Shown here: positions 1 to 8,286 of the stretch, in pieces
Numbering within the stretch: position 1 is the stretch's first letter
How the letters are laid out: each line of letters begins with the position of its first letter
Source of the DNA: SVFI01 sp045535935
GTDB taxonomy: Bacteria; Bacillota; Clostridia; Lachnospirales; Lachnospiraceae
Assembly (NCBI GenBank): GCA_045535935.1
Contig: JAZSMO010000034.1
Location: 1-64,000 of the forward strand
Length of the DNA stretch: 64,000 nt
Direction: 5' to 3'
Notes under the pieces: model-generated
Told to the model about the DNA's origin: nothing
Databases searched by the model: none
Seen by the model: the letters and a program-made list of their open reading frames with translations, nothing else
Made by a program: the position numbers and the translations under genes

Positions 1-296
1 ATATAAAGCTGTTGCACAAAAAGGTAAAACAGGTTAAGCAAAACGCAGATTTGGAGGCGAAGTATATGACCGGAGAAGATTTATTACGTTGGAGCAAAGC
101 AGAAGGAAAAGCAGAAGGAAAAGCAGAAGGAAAAGCAGAAAGCATCCTTGTTGTTTTGTCGTCTAAATTTGAGGTTTCGGATGAACTTCGCGAGAAGATT
201 TTGTGTGAGACAGACATATCTGTGCTTGATGAATGGATTGTGCTTGCAGCAAATGCGACATCCATCGAAGATTTTATCAGTAAAAGTTCTATTTGA
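1..296 (+). CDS. 3' end of an Rpn / PD-(D/E)XK nuclease-family transposase-like gene (5' part outside window)
   Basis: The frame is open from base 3 and ends at TGA 294-296; the true start lies upstream of the window. The visible 97 residues match the C-terminal end of the second copy at 11648-12490 almost throughout, so the family (Rpn recombination-promoting nuclease / putative transposase) is taken from that fuller copy. The catalytic PD-(D/E)XK core is not in the window. A run of KAEG units, encoded by about 3.5 copies of a 12-bp repeat (99-142), sits before a helical C-terminal segment ending in ISKSSI. Such Lys/Glu/Gly repeats are common in the hinge of Rpn proteins. Whether the upstream part is intact cannot be seen. 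Confidence 0.75.
   Translation, partial: IKLLHKKVKQVKQNADLEAKYMTGEDLLRWSKAEGKAEGKAEGKAESILVVLSSKFEVSDELREKILCETDISVLDEWIVLAANATSIEDFISKSSI
99..142 (+). repeat. 12-bp in-frame tandem repeat (GCAGAAGGAAAA)
   Basis: Three consecutive copies of GCAGAAGGAAAA at 99-110, 111-122 and 123-134 are followed by a partial copy, encoding AEGK units. The second Rpn copy has a shorter, diverged version near 12304-12336. In-frame repeats of this kind can change length by slippage without breaking the frame. Confidence 0.85.
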
Positions 297-396
297 TTCA
301 TTTTCATGCATTTTTTATCAGTTAAATAATTCTAATTTAATTCAATGATTTTCAGGAACAATAAGTAATAAAGGTGCAGGGGGAAGTCTGCTGAAA

Positions 397-423
397 ATAA
401 AAAACCCCTCAAAGGGGTTTTTC
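397..423 (-). terminator. Rho-independent terminator of the DUF402 gene
   Basis: Read on the minus strand the sequence forms AAAAACCCC / GGGGTTTTT around a short loop, followed by a T run. The TGA stop of the DUF402 gene (409-411) lies in the loop, so the hairpin overlaps the gene end. The arms are A- and T-flanked, so it may also act on the Rpn transcript from the other side. Confidence 0.8.
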
Positions 424-894
424 AAATGTTTCCACATAATCGGTCATTTTTTTGAATTCGCCGGAGTATATCATGGCTAAGATTCGGTTAAGCTTTCTCA
501 GTGAATCGCACAGGGAAGCGGGGTCGATGTCGCCCGTTTCCGTGGCGTCGGCCAGCTCGTCCACATCGACCACTTTGACAAAGCCGTCCGGATAGATAAT
601 GACGTCGGCGAGCAGGTCGGTCACATAGAGGGAAGATGTAGCTTCATCCCACTGGTGGGAAATGATATCTATGTACCAGTACAGGAGCTTATCGTCATGT
701 CCGTAGAATTTGCTCACCTTGTAGCCCTCGGTCAGAAAAAAGCAGGAAATACCGCATTTAATATCCTTTTTCGGACGAATGGTATTCCAACGCGTGACGA
801 GACGGTCATCTTCGAAGAAGAGGATTTCGTCGTCTTTCAAAAGAATACATTCCTTTGGAATAATGCGTCTGCGGTAGAGGGAAAACTCTCTCAT
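409..894 (-). CDS. DUF402 family protein (nucleoside di/triphosphatase-like fold)
   Basis: A 161-residue protein starting MREFSLYRRR. I chose ATG 892-894 because AAGGAGGT lies five bases upstream on the minus strand; a longer frame of 18 more codons has no ribosome site. The core has the family pattern: a strand with YWYIDI (about residues 70-76) followed by YVTDLLADVIIYPDG with conserved acidic residues, then a helical tail. Relatives include staphylococcal and bacillar Ntdp-type enzymes that hydrolyse nucleoside tri- and diphosphates with a divalent metal, and FomD. Single gene, divergent from the ATPase operon, with its own promoter and terminator. Enzymatic activity is inferred only from the family. 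Confidence 0.75.
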   Translation of the reverse strand: MREFSLYRRRIIPKECILLKDDEILFFEDDRLVTRWNTIRPKKDIKCGISCFFLTEGYKVSKFYGHDDKLLYWYIDIISHQWDEATSSLYVTDLLADVIIYPDGFVKVVDVDELADATETGDIDPASLCDSLRKLNRILAMIYSGEFKKMTDYVETFEKPL

Positions 895-939
895 GGGACC
901 TCCTTGATCTGCCGTCCGGCGTAGCTTTATTTTATAAAA

Positions 940-968
940 ATGGTACAATCAGACAGGGAAAAAGTCAA
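940..968 (-). promoter_or_regulatory. Candidate promoter for the DUF402 gene
   Basis: On the minus strand TTGACT (968-963) is followed after 17 bp by TACCAT (945-940). The -35 is a good match to the sigma-A consensus and the -10 is weaker. It lies about 45 bp upstream of the chosen start codon. Confidence 0.45.
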
Positions 969-1025
969 TGAAAAAACGAGAAAGATTCCAACAAACATTT
1001 CCATAAATAAAAATAGGTATTTTGG

Positions 1026-1054
1026 TAGACAGAAACGGAAAAAATAGGTATAAT
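1026..1054 (+). promoter_or_regulatory. Promoter of the ATP synthase operon
   Basis: TAGACA (1026-1031), a 17-bp spacer and a perfect TATAAT (1049-1054) form a strong sigma-A promoter 37 bp ahead of the first gene. Only one -35 base departs from consensus, in line with an operon expected to be highly expressed. Confidence 0.75.
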
Positions 1055-1091
1055 TATCAAATGGCAGACTGCCGTTTTTTGAGGTGGGAAT

Positions 1092-1385
1092 ATGGAGTCC
1101 AAAAAGCGAAATAAGAGAAAATACGGCAAAAGTGTGTATCAGTCTTTGACGATGATCACGCAGTTTGGAATTAATATGATTGTTCCGATTGCGCTTTGCA
1201 GCTTCGCCGGTTATTATCTGGACCGGTGGCTTGGGACTTCCTATCTTGTGATTATTCTATTTTTTATCGGGGCTACGGCCGGCTTTCGGAATATTTATAT
1301 TTTTTCCAGAAAGATATTTCAGCAGCCGCCGGAGTCGAAGAAAAGGGGCATAAGCCATGAAGAAGAAACTAACTCAGCTAAGTGA
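1092..1385 (+). CDS. AtpZ/AtpI-family small membrane protein, first gene of the ATPase operon
   Basis: 97 residues: a basic N-terminus, then two membrane segments (about 26-46 and 52-72) separated by YYLDRWLGTS, the usual signature of the short AtpZ / 'F0F1-ATPase subunit' family placed first in many clostridial atp operons. Members are thought to help assemble the c-ring or to move Mg2+; neither role can be shown here. Ribosome site GAGGTGGG lies just ahead of the start. The 3' end overlaps the next gene by 29 bp, suggesting translational coupling. Confidence 0.75.
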   Translation: MESKKRNKRKYGKSVYQSLTMITQFGINMIVPIALCSFAGYYLDRWLGTSYLVIILFFIGATAGFRNIYIFSRKIFQQPPESKKRGISHEEETNSAK

Positions 1386-1746
1386 TGTTCTGCCGGATCT
1401 CTGGGCGGGCATTCTGTTGTATGGAGTCCTTTGCGAGATCGTGGGGCTCATTTTTGTGGAAGATTACCTGTTTTACAGTATCGGATTAATTGCCGGAATT
1501 GCATGTGCGATTTTCATGGCGACGCATATGGCGTGGTCGTTGAATCTTGCCATGGATATGGCAGAGGGGGATGCGGTAAAAAAGATGCAGGTGCACAACA
1601 TTCTCAGATATCTGATTGTTGTGGTTGTATTCTTTCTTCTTCTTTTTACAAAGCTTGGAAATCCGCTGGTCGCATTTCTGGGCGTCATGGGTTTGAAAGT
1701 AGCGGCGTATTTACAGCCGGTTACTCATAAATTTTTCAGGAGGTGA
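1357..1746 (+). CDS. atpI: ATP synthase subunit I (AtpI)
   Basis: 129 residues with four predicted membrane helices (roughly 15-34, 38-58, 79-98, 101-118) and a short basic C-terminus (KFFRR). Position between the small AtpZ-like gene and atpB, size and helix pattern fit the ATP_synt_I family, an assembly factor for the c-ring and not a subunit of the mature enzyme. It starts inside the end of the preceding gene and stops four bases before atpB. Confidence 0.75.
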   Translation: MKKKLTQLSDVLPDLWAGILLYGVLCEIVGLIFVEDYLFYSIGLIAGIACAIFMATHMAWSLNLAMDMAEGDAVKKMQVHNILRYLIVVVVFFLLLFTKLGNPLVAFLGVMGLKVAAYLQPVTHKFFRR

Positions 1747-1750
1747 ATGT

Positions 1751-2470
1751 ATGGGTCAGGGAATCTTGTTATCCGCAGGTGCAGATATTGACTTTATGGT
1801 CCATGGGATATTTTCCTATGAATTGTTCGGTCAGACTGTATGGATAACAACCACGCATGTCTGCGTATTGATTGTCTTTTTGTTACTCGGCACTTTTGCA
1901 CTGATTGCCAATCGTACGATGAAACATGCGAGTGACGTGCCAACCGGATTCCAGAATGTTGTTGAGCTGATCGTGGAAATGCTCGACAATATGGTGAAAT
2001 CTTCCATGGGTTCCAGCGCAGCCAAGTTTGCGAACTACATCGGAACGATTTTCATCTTTATTCTGATTAGTAATATTTCGGGTCTGTTTGGTTTGAGACC
2101 GCCGACGGCGGACTACGGAGTCACGTTAGCACTGGGATTGATAACGTTTACTCTCATTCATTTTAACAAATTTAAATACCAGAAGGTCAGCGGAGTTATC
2201 AAAGGCTTATGCGATCCATGGCCGATCTGGGCACCGATCAACATGATCGGAGACATAGCGGTTCCGATTTCGCTTTCGCTTCGTTTGTTTGCGAACGTAC
2301 TTTCCGGAACGGTTATGATGGCTTTGGTATACGGACTGCTTAAGTGGATTGCCGTATTCTGGCCGGCAGTACTTCATGTGTACTTTGATTTATTTTCGGG
2401 AGCGATTCAGACATATGTATTCTGTATGCTTACAATGACATATGTATCGGATGCAATCGGAGAACAGTAA
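1751..2470 (+). CDS. atpB: ATP synthase F0 subunit a
   Basis: 239 residues, five to six membrane helices. The stator half-channel helix carries the essential arginine in ISLSLRLFANVLSG (about residues 173-186), the residue that faces the c-ring carboxylate in all F-type enzymes. A conserved Asn/Pro segment (PWPIWAPINMIG) precedes it. Ribosome site AGGAGGTG lies directly upstream. The a subunit also lines the ion path, so ion choice should be read together with the c subunit described next. Confidence 0.93.
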   Translation: MGQGILLSAGADIDFMVHGIFSYELFGQTVWITTTHVCVLIVFLLLGTFALIANRTMKHASDVPTGFQNVVELIVEMLDNMVKSSMGSSAAKFANYIGTIFIFILISNISGLFGLRPPTADYGVTLALGLITFTLIHFNKFKYQKVSGVIKGLCDPWPIWAPINMIGDIAVPISLSLRLFANVLSGTVMMALVYGLLKWIAVFWPAVLHVYFDLFSGAIQTYVFCMLTMTYVSDAIGEQ

Positions 2471-2501
2471 AAACAATTTAATCATCAAGGAGGAAACAAA
2501 G

Positions 2502-2756
2502 ATGGAATTTAACAACGAATTTATTTTAGGTTGCTCAGCAATCGGTGCAGGTCTTGCGGTTATCGCAGGTATCGGACCTGGTATCGGTCAGGGTATCGCA
2601 GCAGGACATGCGGCAGCAGCAGTAGGTAGAAATCCGGGTGCAAAATCTGACGTTACATCTACCATGTTACTTGGACAGGCCGTTGCCGAGACAACAGGTC
2701 TTTACGGTCTTCTTATCGCTATGCTGTTATTATTCGTTAAACCTTTAGCAAACTAA
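2502..2756 (+). CDS. atpE: ATP synthase F0 subunit c, with Na+-type ligand residues
   Basis: 84 residues forming a two-helix hairpin. The start at 2502 follows AAGGAGG; a longer in-frame extension into atpB is not supported. The N-terminal helix has the GPGIGQG motif, the loop has RNPGAK, and the ion-binding carboxylate is Glu63. Gln30, Val61, Glu63, Thr64, Thr65 and Tyr68 correspond, with an offset of two, to Gln32, Val63, Glu65, Ser66, Thr67 and Tyr70 that bind Na+ in the Ilyobacter tartaricus ring (Thr for Ser at one place). This argues for a Na+-coupled enzyme, as is known in several anaerobic Firmicutes. Coupling ion is inference. Confidence 0.93.
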   Translation: MEFNNEFILGCSAIGAGLAVIAGIGPGIGQGIAAGHAAAAVGRNPGAKSDVTSTMLLGQAVAETTGLYGLLIAMLLLFVKPLAN

Positions 2757-2801
2757 TAAGAGCCTTCCGCGAACAAAATAAAAAAGAAGGAGGCATAAAG
2801 C

Positions 2802-3368
2802 TTGAATACGATGATAGGTGCGCCTCTCGCATTGGCACAGAGCGGGGTTGAGATGACAAGACTTTTCGATCTTGACTTTCAGCTGATTCATGACGCAGTT
2901 TTAATGATCATTGCGATCTTTGCGCTGTTTCTGTTCATGTCCCGCTTCTTATTTGATCCGGCCAGAAAGTTTTTGACCGGCAGAACGGAACGTATCAAAA
3001 ACGATCTTGACACTGCACAGGCCGAGAAAGAAGAAGCCATTGCGTTGAAGGCAGATTACGAAGAAAAGCTTCGTAGTATTGATAAAGAGGCAGAAGAAAT
3101 CTTGAGCGACGCCCGTAAGAGAGCTTTGGCAAATGAAGCAGGTATCATTGCAAAAGCAAAAGAAGATGCTGCGGCGATCATTGAGAGAGCCAAAGTGGAA
3201 GCTGAGCTTGAGAAGAAAAAAGTTGCCGATGAAGTGAAGAAAGAAATGATTCAGGTCGCATCAGCCATGGCAGGAAAAGTGGTTGCTGCCAACATTGATA
3301 CGACAGTCAGTGACAGCCTGATCAACCAGACTTTGAAGGAAATAGGTGAAAGCACATGGCTAGATTAG
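2802..3368 (+). CDS. atpF: ATP synthase F0 subunit b
   Basis: 188 residues. I use TTG 2802 as start because AAGGAGG ends about nine bases upstream; the next ATG (2811) would be about 18 bases away. One membrane helix (about residues 28-48, LIHDAVLMIIAIFALFLFM) is followed by a long charged coiled coil typical of the peripheral stalk. The last 13 bases overlap atpH, so b and delta, which bind each other, are likely translated together. Confidence 0.9.
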   Translation: MNTMIGAPLALAQSGVEMTRLFDLDFQLIHDAVLMIIAIFALFLFMSRFLFDPARKFLTGRTERIKNDLDTAQAEKEEAIALKADYEEKLRSIDKEAEEILSDARKRALANEAGIIAKAKEDAAAIIERAKVEAELEKKKVADEVKKEMIQVASAMAGKVVAANIDTTVSDSLINQTLKEIGESTWLD

Positions 3369-3904
3369 TATCCGCGACATACGGTGATGCGCTTTTCGAG
3401 CTTGCGAAGGAACAGGAAAAGATCGACTCCCTGGCCAAGGAAGTCAAACTGGTTCAGACAGTTCTTGCGCAGAATCCGGAATTTTCCAAATTAATGAATC
3501 ATCCGAAAGTCGGTAAAGACGAAAAGCTTCAGGTCGTGAAGGAAGTTTTTGACACAAGAGTGGATAAAGAACTTGTCGGATTTCTTCGTCTTGTGGTAGA
3601 GAAAGACCGCTATGCGGATATCGATGCGATTCTTGCTTATTTCATGGACAGAGTCAAGGAAGAAAAAGGAATCGGCGTTGCATATGTGACGAGTGCGGTG
3701 AAGCTTTCGGAGATACAGAAAAAATTAGTGGAAGAGAAACTGATTGAAACGACCTCTTACAAAGAGATGGAAATGAACTTTACCATCGATGAGGCACTGA
3801 TCGGCGGGCTTGTAATCCGTATCGGAGACAAGGTTGTGGACAGCAGTATCAAATCCAAATTAAATGAGCTGACAAAGCAGCTTATGAAAATTCAGCTGGC
3901 ATAG
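3356..3904 (+). CDS. atpH: ATP synthase F1 subunit delta
   Basis: 182 residues, the OSCP/delta family: an N-terminal helical bundle (YGDALFELAKEQ at the start) that docks on the alpha subunits, and a C-terminal portion with the conserved DEALIGGLVIRIGDKVVD (about residues 145-162) that contacts the b stalk. It overlaps atpF by 13 bp and is followed by a ribosome site (GAAAGGAACG) for atpA. Confidence 0.93.
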   Translation: MARLVSATYGDALFELAKEQEKIDSLAKEVKLVQTVLAQNPEFSKLMNHPKVGKDEKLQVVKEVFDTRVDKELVGFLRLVVEKDRYADIDAILAYFMDRVKEEKGIGVAYVTSAVKLSEIQKKLVEEKLIETTSYKEMEMNFTIDEALIGGLVIRIGDKVVDSSIKSKLNELTKQLMKIQLA

Positions 3905-3939
3905 AGCCGGATAAAATTTAGAAAGGAACGTAAAGATCC

Positions 3940-5445
3940 ATGAATTTAAGACCAGAAGAAATAAGTTCAGTGATTAAGGATCAGATCAAGAGATATGCGT
4001 CAGAGCTGGAAGTATCCGAAGTGGGTACCGTTATCCAGGTGGCAGACGGTATCGCCCGTGTGCACGGTCTGGAAAAGGCTATGCAGGGTGAGCTTCTTGA
4101 ATTCCCGGGTGAAGTATACGGAATGGTAATGAACCTGGAGGAAGACAACGTTGGTGCGGTTCTTCTCGGAAACCAGAAGAACATCAACGAAGGCGATACA
4201 GTTAAGACAACCGGACGTGTGGTTGAGGTACCGGTTGGGGATGCGCTTTTAGGACGTGTTGTAAATGCTCTTGGTCAGCCGATCGACGGAAAGGGACCGA
4301 TTCAGACAGATAAATATCGTCAGATTGAAAGAGTTGCTTCCGGCGTTATCACAAGAAAGAGTGTAGACACACCTCTCCAGACAGGTATCAAAGCGATCGA
4401 CTCCATGGTACCAATCGGAAGAGGACAGCGTGAGCTGATTATCGGTGACAGACAGACAGGTAAAACTGCAATCGCCATCGATACAATCATCAATCAGAAG
4501 GGACAGAATGTAAAATGTATTTACGTTGCCATCGGTCAGAAAGCTTCTACCGTTGCAAGTATCGTAAAAACATTGGAGGAGTTCGGTGCTCTCAGCTATA
4601 CAACCGTTGTAGCTGCTACAGCCAGTGAGCTTGCACCGCTTCAGTATATTGCACCGTACAGCGGATGTGCGATCGGTGAAGAATGGATGGAAAACGGGGA
4701 AGACGTGCTCATCATCTACGATGACCTCAGTAAGCATGCGACTGCTTACCGTACACTTTCCCTCCTGCTTCGTCGTCCGCCAGGACGTGAGGCTTATCCG
4801 GGAGACGTATTCTACCTTCACTCAAGACTTCTTGAGCGTGCAGCACGCATGAGCGAAGAGTACGGCGGAGGAAGCTTAACAGCACTTCCGATTATTGAGA
4901 CACAGGCCGGAGACGTATCCGCATACATCCCGACCAACGTTATCTCTATCACAGACGGACAGATTTACCTTGAGACAGAGGCATTTAACTCAGGATTCCG
5001 TCCTGCGATCAACGCAGGTCTTTCCGTATCCCGAGTTGGTGGTGCGGCTCAGATCAAGGCTATGAAGAAATACGCAGCACCTATCCGTGTGGAGCTTGCG
5101 CAGTACCGCGAGCTTGCAGCGTTCTCCCAGTTCGGTTCCGAACTTGACGCCGACACGAAAGAGAAGCTTGCACAGGGTGAACGTATCCGTGAAATCTTAA
5201 AGCAGCCACAGTATAAGCCGATGCCTGTACAGTATCAGGTAATCATTATCTATGCGGCTACCAACAAATACCTGCTCGACATCGAGACGGAAGAGATCAC
5301 AAGATTCGAGAGCGAACTTTTCGAGTACATCGATACCAAGTATCCGGAAATTCCGAAAGCAATCGCAGAAGAAAAAGTGCTCTCTGAAGAAAATGAGCAG
5401 AAACTGATTACAGCGATCAATGAATTCAAAGCACAGTTTAAATAA
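3940..5445 (+). CDS. atpA: ATP synthase F1 subunit alpha
   Basis: 501 residues, normal length. The beta-barrel N-terminal domain is followed by the nucleotide-binding domain with P-loop GDRQTGKT (about 169-176) and Walker B LIIYDDL, and a helical C-terminal domain. The family segment PAINAGLSVSRVGGAAQ is intact. It forms the non-catalytic nucleotide sites in the alpha3beta3 head. Confidence 0.97.
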   Translation: MNLRPEEISSVIKDQIKRYASELEVSEVGTVIQVADGIARVHGLEKAMQGELLEFPGEVYGMVMNLEEDNVGAVLLGNQKNINEGDTVKTTGRVVEVPVGDALLGRVVNALGQPIDGKGPIQTDKYRQIERVASGVITRKSVDTPLQTGIKAIDSMVPIGRGQRELIIGDRQTGKTAIAIDTIINQKGQNVKCIYVAIGQKASTVASIVKTLEEFGALSYTTVVAATASELAPLQYIAPYSGCAIGEEWMENGEDVLIIYDDLSKHATAYRTLSLLLRRPPGREAYPGDVFYLHSRLLERAARMSEEYGGGSLTALPIIETQAGDVSAYIPTNVISITDGQIYLETEAFNSGFRPAINAGLSVSRVGGAAQIKAMKKYAAPIRVELAQYRELAAFSQFGSELDADTKEKLAQGERIREILKQPQYKPMPVQYQVIIIYAATNKYLLDIETEEITRFESELFEYIDTKYPEIPKAIAEEKVLSEENEQKLITAINEFKAQFK

Positions 5446-5471
5446 GTTGCAGAAAGAATAGGTGACAACGC

Positions 5472-6341
5472 ATGGCTTCAATGAGAAGTATTAAAAGGCG
5501 TAAGGAATCTGTACAGAGTACACAGCAGATCACGAAAGCGATGAAGCTTGTATCCACTGTAAAACTGCAGAGAGCAAAAACTCGTGCGGAACAGTCAAAA
5601 GCATATTTTGAGTGCATGTATAAAACCGTAAAATCCATGCTGGCAAAGAGCGGTACAATCAACCATCCTTATTTAAAGGCCGGTGAGAGTACCAAAAAAG
5701 CAGTGATCGTCATTACCTCAAACAGAGGTCTTGCCGGCGGTTACAACTCAAACGTTATCAAACTGATCACAAGAGATGAGATGTTTGCAAACAAAGAGGA
5801 TGTTGTAGTCTATGCCATCGGTAAGAAGGGTAAGGACGGACTTGCAAGAGCGGGATATCAAATTGCGGCTGACTATTCGGATATGGTAGAGGAACCGATT
5901 TACATTGAAGCAATGCAGATTTGTAAAGAGGTGCTCGCAGCATTTGCATCCGGAGAGTTCGGAGAGATTTATCTTGCCTATACAGCATTCAAGAACACCG
6001 TAGTTCATGTACCGACACTTATGAAACTTCTTCCGGTTGCGGCAGAAGCAGAAGAAGATGCGGAATCCGGTGTGGATGACAAAACACTGATGAACTTTGA
6101 ACTGGATGAGACGGAAGCAATCGAACTCATCATTCCGAAATATCTGACAAGTTTGATTTTCGGAGCGATGGTCGAAGCGGTAGCCAGCGAAAACGGTGCG
6201 CGTATGCAGGCAATGGATTCAGCGACAAGCAATGCTGAAGATATGATCAGTTCCTTATCGTTACAATATAATAGAGCCCGTCAGGGTAATATTACACAGG
6301 AATTAACCGAAATTATAGCAGGTGCGGAAGCCATCAGCTAG
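5472..6341 (+). CDS. atpG: ATP synthase F1 subunit gamma
   Basis: 289 residues. N-terminal helix MASMRSIKRRKESVQSTQQI and C-terminal helix NRARQGNITQELTEIIAGAEA form the rotating coiled coil; the middle Rossmann-like part contains SNRGLAGGYNSNV. The C-terminal motif IT.EL.EI..GA is the usual end of gamma subunits. Between atpA and atpD as in nearly all bacteria. Confidence 0.95.
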   Translation: MASMRSIKRRKESVQSTQQITKAMKLVSTVKLQRAKTRAEQSKAYFECMYKTVKSMLAKSGTINHPYLKAGESTKKAVIVITSNRGLAGGYNSNVIKLITRDEMFANKEDVVVYAIGKKGKDGLARAGYQIAADYSDMVEEPIYIEAMQICKEVLAAFASGEFGEIYLAYTAFKNTVVHVPTLMKLLPVAAEAEEDAESGVDDKTLMNFELDETEAIELIIPKYLTSLIFGAMVEAVASENGARMQAMDSATSNAEDMISSLSLQYNRARQGNITQELTEIIAGAEAIS

Positions 6342-6361
6342 AAAAGGAGTGAAAGTAAACA

Positions 6362-7753
6362 ATGGCAGAACAGGCAATCGGAAAAATTACCCAGATCATT
6401 GGTGCTGTCCTTGATATCAAGTTCCCGGAAGCTTCCCTTCCGGAAATCTACGATGCGATTGAGATTGATCGCGGAAACGGCGAAAAACTTGTTGTCGAAG
6501 TGGCACAGCATTTGGGTGATGATACAGTTAGATGTATCGCCATGGGCCCGACTGACGGACTGGTAAGAGGAATGGATGCAGTTGCAACCGGAGCTCCTAT
6601 TACCGTACCTGTCGGTGAAAATACACTTGGAAGAATTTTCAATGTATTAGGTCAGGCAATCGATAATAAAGAAAATCCTACCGATGTAGGATATGAACCA
6701 ATTCACAGACCGGCTCCGGAATTCTCAGAGCAGTCTACAGAAACAGAATTATTAGAAACCGGTATCAAGGTAGTAGACCTTCTTTGCCCATATCAGAAGG
6801 GTGGTAAGATCGGTCTGTTCGGTGGTGCCGGCGTAGGTAAAACGGTACTTATCCAGGAGCTGATCCGTAACATTGCGACAGAGCACGGCGGATACTCCGT
6901 ATTCACGGGTGTTGGAGAGCGTACCAGAGAGGGAAATGACCTTTACCATGAAATGACAGAGTCAGGCGTTATCGATAAGACAACGATGGTATTCGGTCAG
7001 ATGAACGAGCCACCAGGAGCCAGAATGAGAGTTGGTGTTACAGGTCTTACCATGGCAGAGTATTTCCGTGATAAAGGTGGTAAAGACGTACTTTTATTCA
7101 TCGACAATATTTTCCGTTTTACACAGGCAGGTTCCGAGGTGTCAGCGCTTCTCGGACGTATGCCTTCCGCAGTAGGTTACCAGCCGACATTGCAGACAGA
7201 GATGGGTGCTCTTCAGGAGCGTATCACTTCTACAAAGAACGGTTCCATCACATCGGTTCAGGCTGTATACGTTCCGGCGGACGACTTAACTGACCCGGCT
7301 CCGGCTACAACATTCGCACACTTGGATGCGACAACCGTACTTTCCCGTGCGATCTCCGAGCTCGGTATTTATCCGGCCGTGGATCCGCTCGAGTCTACAT
7401 CCCGCATCCTTGACCCGCGTATCGTAGGTGAGGAGCATTACGAAGTAGCACGTGGCGTACAGGAAATCCTTCAGAAGTACAAAGAGCTTCAGGATATCAT
7501 CGCCATCCTTGGTATGGACGAGCTCGGTGAAGAAGACAAGCTTGTCGTTAACCGTGCAAGAAAGATCCAGAGATTCTTATCTCAGCCGTTCTTCGTAGCG
7601 ACTCAGTTTACAGGTCTGGAAGGTAAATACGTTCCGATCTCAGAAACAATCCGCGGATTCAAAGAAATTCTGGAAGGTAAACATGATGACATTCCGGAAA
7701 GCTATTTCCTGAATGCAGGAAGCATCGACGAAGTAGTAGCCCGCGTAAAATAA
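6362..7753 (+). CDS. atpD: ATP synthase F1 subunit beta (catalytic)
   Basis: 463 residues. The P-loop GGAGVGKT (about 155-162), the catalytic glutamate in GVGERTREG, the Walker B strand LLFIDNIFRF and the DELSEED-region counterpart DELGEEDK near residue 385 are all present. The subunit carries the catalytic sites. Ribosome site AAGGAGTG lies about ten bases upstream. Confidence 0.97.
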   Translation: MAEQAIGKITQIIGAVLDIKFPEASLPEIYDAIEIDRGNGEKLVVEVAQHLGDDTVRCIAMGPTDGLVRGMDAVATGAPITVPVGENTLGRIFNVLGQAIDNKENPTDVGYEPIHRPAPEFSEQSTETELLETGIKVVDLLCPYQKGGKIGLFGGAGVGKTVLIQELIRNIATEHGGYSVFTGVGERTREGNDLYHEMTESGVIDKTTMVFGQMNEPPGARMRVGVTGLTMAEYFRDKGGKDVLLFIDNIFRFTQAGSEVSALLGRMPSAVGYQPTLQTEMGALQERITSTKNGSITSVQAVYVPADDLTDPAPATTFAHLDATTVLSRAISELGIYPAVDPLESTSRILDPRIVGEEHYEVARGVQEILQKYKELQDIIAILGMDELGEEDKLVVNRARKIQRFLSQPFFVATQFTGLEGKYVPISETIRGFKEILEGKHDDIPESYFLNAGSIDEVVARVK

Positions 7754-7766
7754 GGGGTGAGATGTC

Positions 7767-8174
7767 ATGGCAGATGAAAGAAATTTTGAATTAGAGATCA
7801 TTACACCGGAGCGCGTGTTCTACAAAGGCGAAGCGGTAATGGTTGAATTTAACACAACCGAAGGCGAAATCGGTGTTCTGAAAAAACACATTCCGATGAC
7901 CGTCATCGTAAAACCGGGTATTCTTACGATTACCGAGGAAGATGACAATGTCAAGGAAGCAGCCCTCCACGAAGGATTCGTTGAAATCCTTCCGGACAAG
8001 GTGACCATCATGGCCGAGATTATCGAGTGGCCGGGTGAAATTGACCTTAGCCGTGCCCAGGAGGCAAAAGAAAGAGCACAGAAACGTCTTGAAGAAAAAG
8101 AAGACGGCATGGACATGATCCGTGCAGAAGCTGCGCTGAAGAGAGCGATTGCTCGAATCGAGGCAGTGAAATAA
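7767..8174 (+). CDS. atpC: ATP synthase F1 subunit epsilon
   Basis: 135 residues: an N-terminal beta sandwich (LEIITPERVFYKGEA through EIIEWPGEID) and a C-terminal helical hairpin (AQEAKERAQKRLEE ... ALKRAIARIEAVK) that in other enzymes regulates ATP hydrolysis. Last gene of the operon, followed by a strong terminator. Confidence 0.95.
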   Translation: MADERNFELEIITPERVFYKGEAVMVEFNTTEGEIGVLKKHIPMTVIVKPGILTITEEDDNVKEAALHEGFVEILPDKVTIMAEIIEWPGEIDLSRAQEAKERAQKRLEEKEDGMDMIRAEAALKRAIARIEAVK

Positions 8175-8185
8175 AGCAAATTTGA

Positions 8186-8215
8186 ACTCCCGCAGGTAAG
8201 CCTGCGGGAGTTTTT
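8186..8215 (+). terminator. Terminator of the ATP synthase operon
   Basis: A perfect 11-bp stem ACTCCCGCAGG / CCTGCGGGAGT (8186-8196 and 8201-8211) with a four-base loop is followed by a T run. It starts 12 bases after the atpC stop codon. Confidence 0.95.
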
Positions 8216-8286
8216 GCGAGTTAAATCACTGTCCTCCAGTCTATTTTCTGCGAAAAGCTATTCTTCGGTCGTCTTTATTGCGCATT

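Larger units (their letters stand above)
1..392 (+). repeat. Direct repeat, copy 1 (matches 12207-12585)
   Basis: This stretch is nearly identical to 12207-12585, in the same orientation about 12.2 kb away. The match covers the Rpn 3' coding end and continues about 95 bp past the stop codon to the sequence AAGTCTGCT. The main differences are the number of 12-bp KAEG units and scattered substitutions. Because the match includes non-coding flank, it reflects duplication of a segment and not only protein conservation. Confidence 0.85.
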
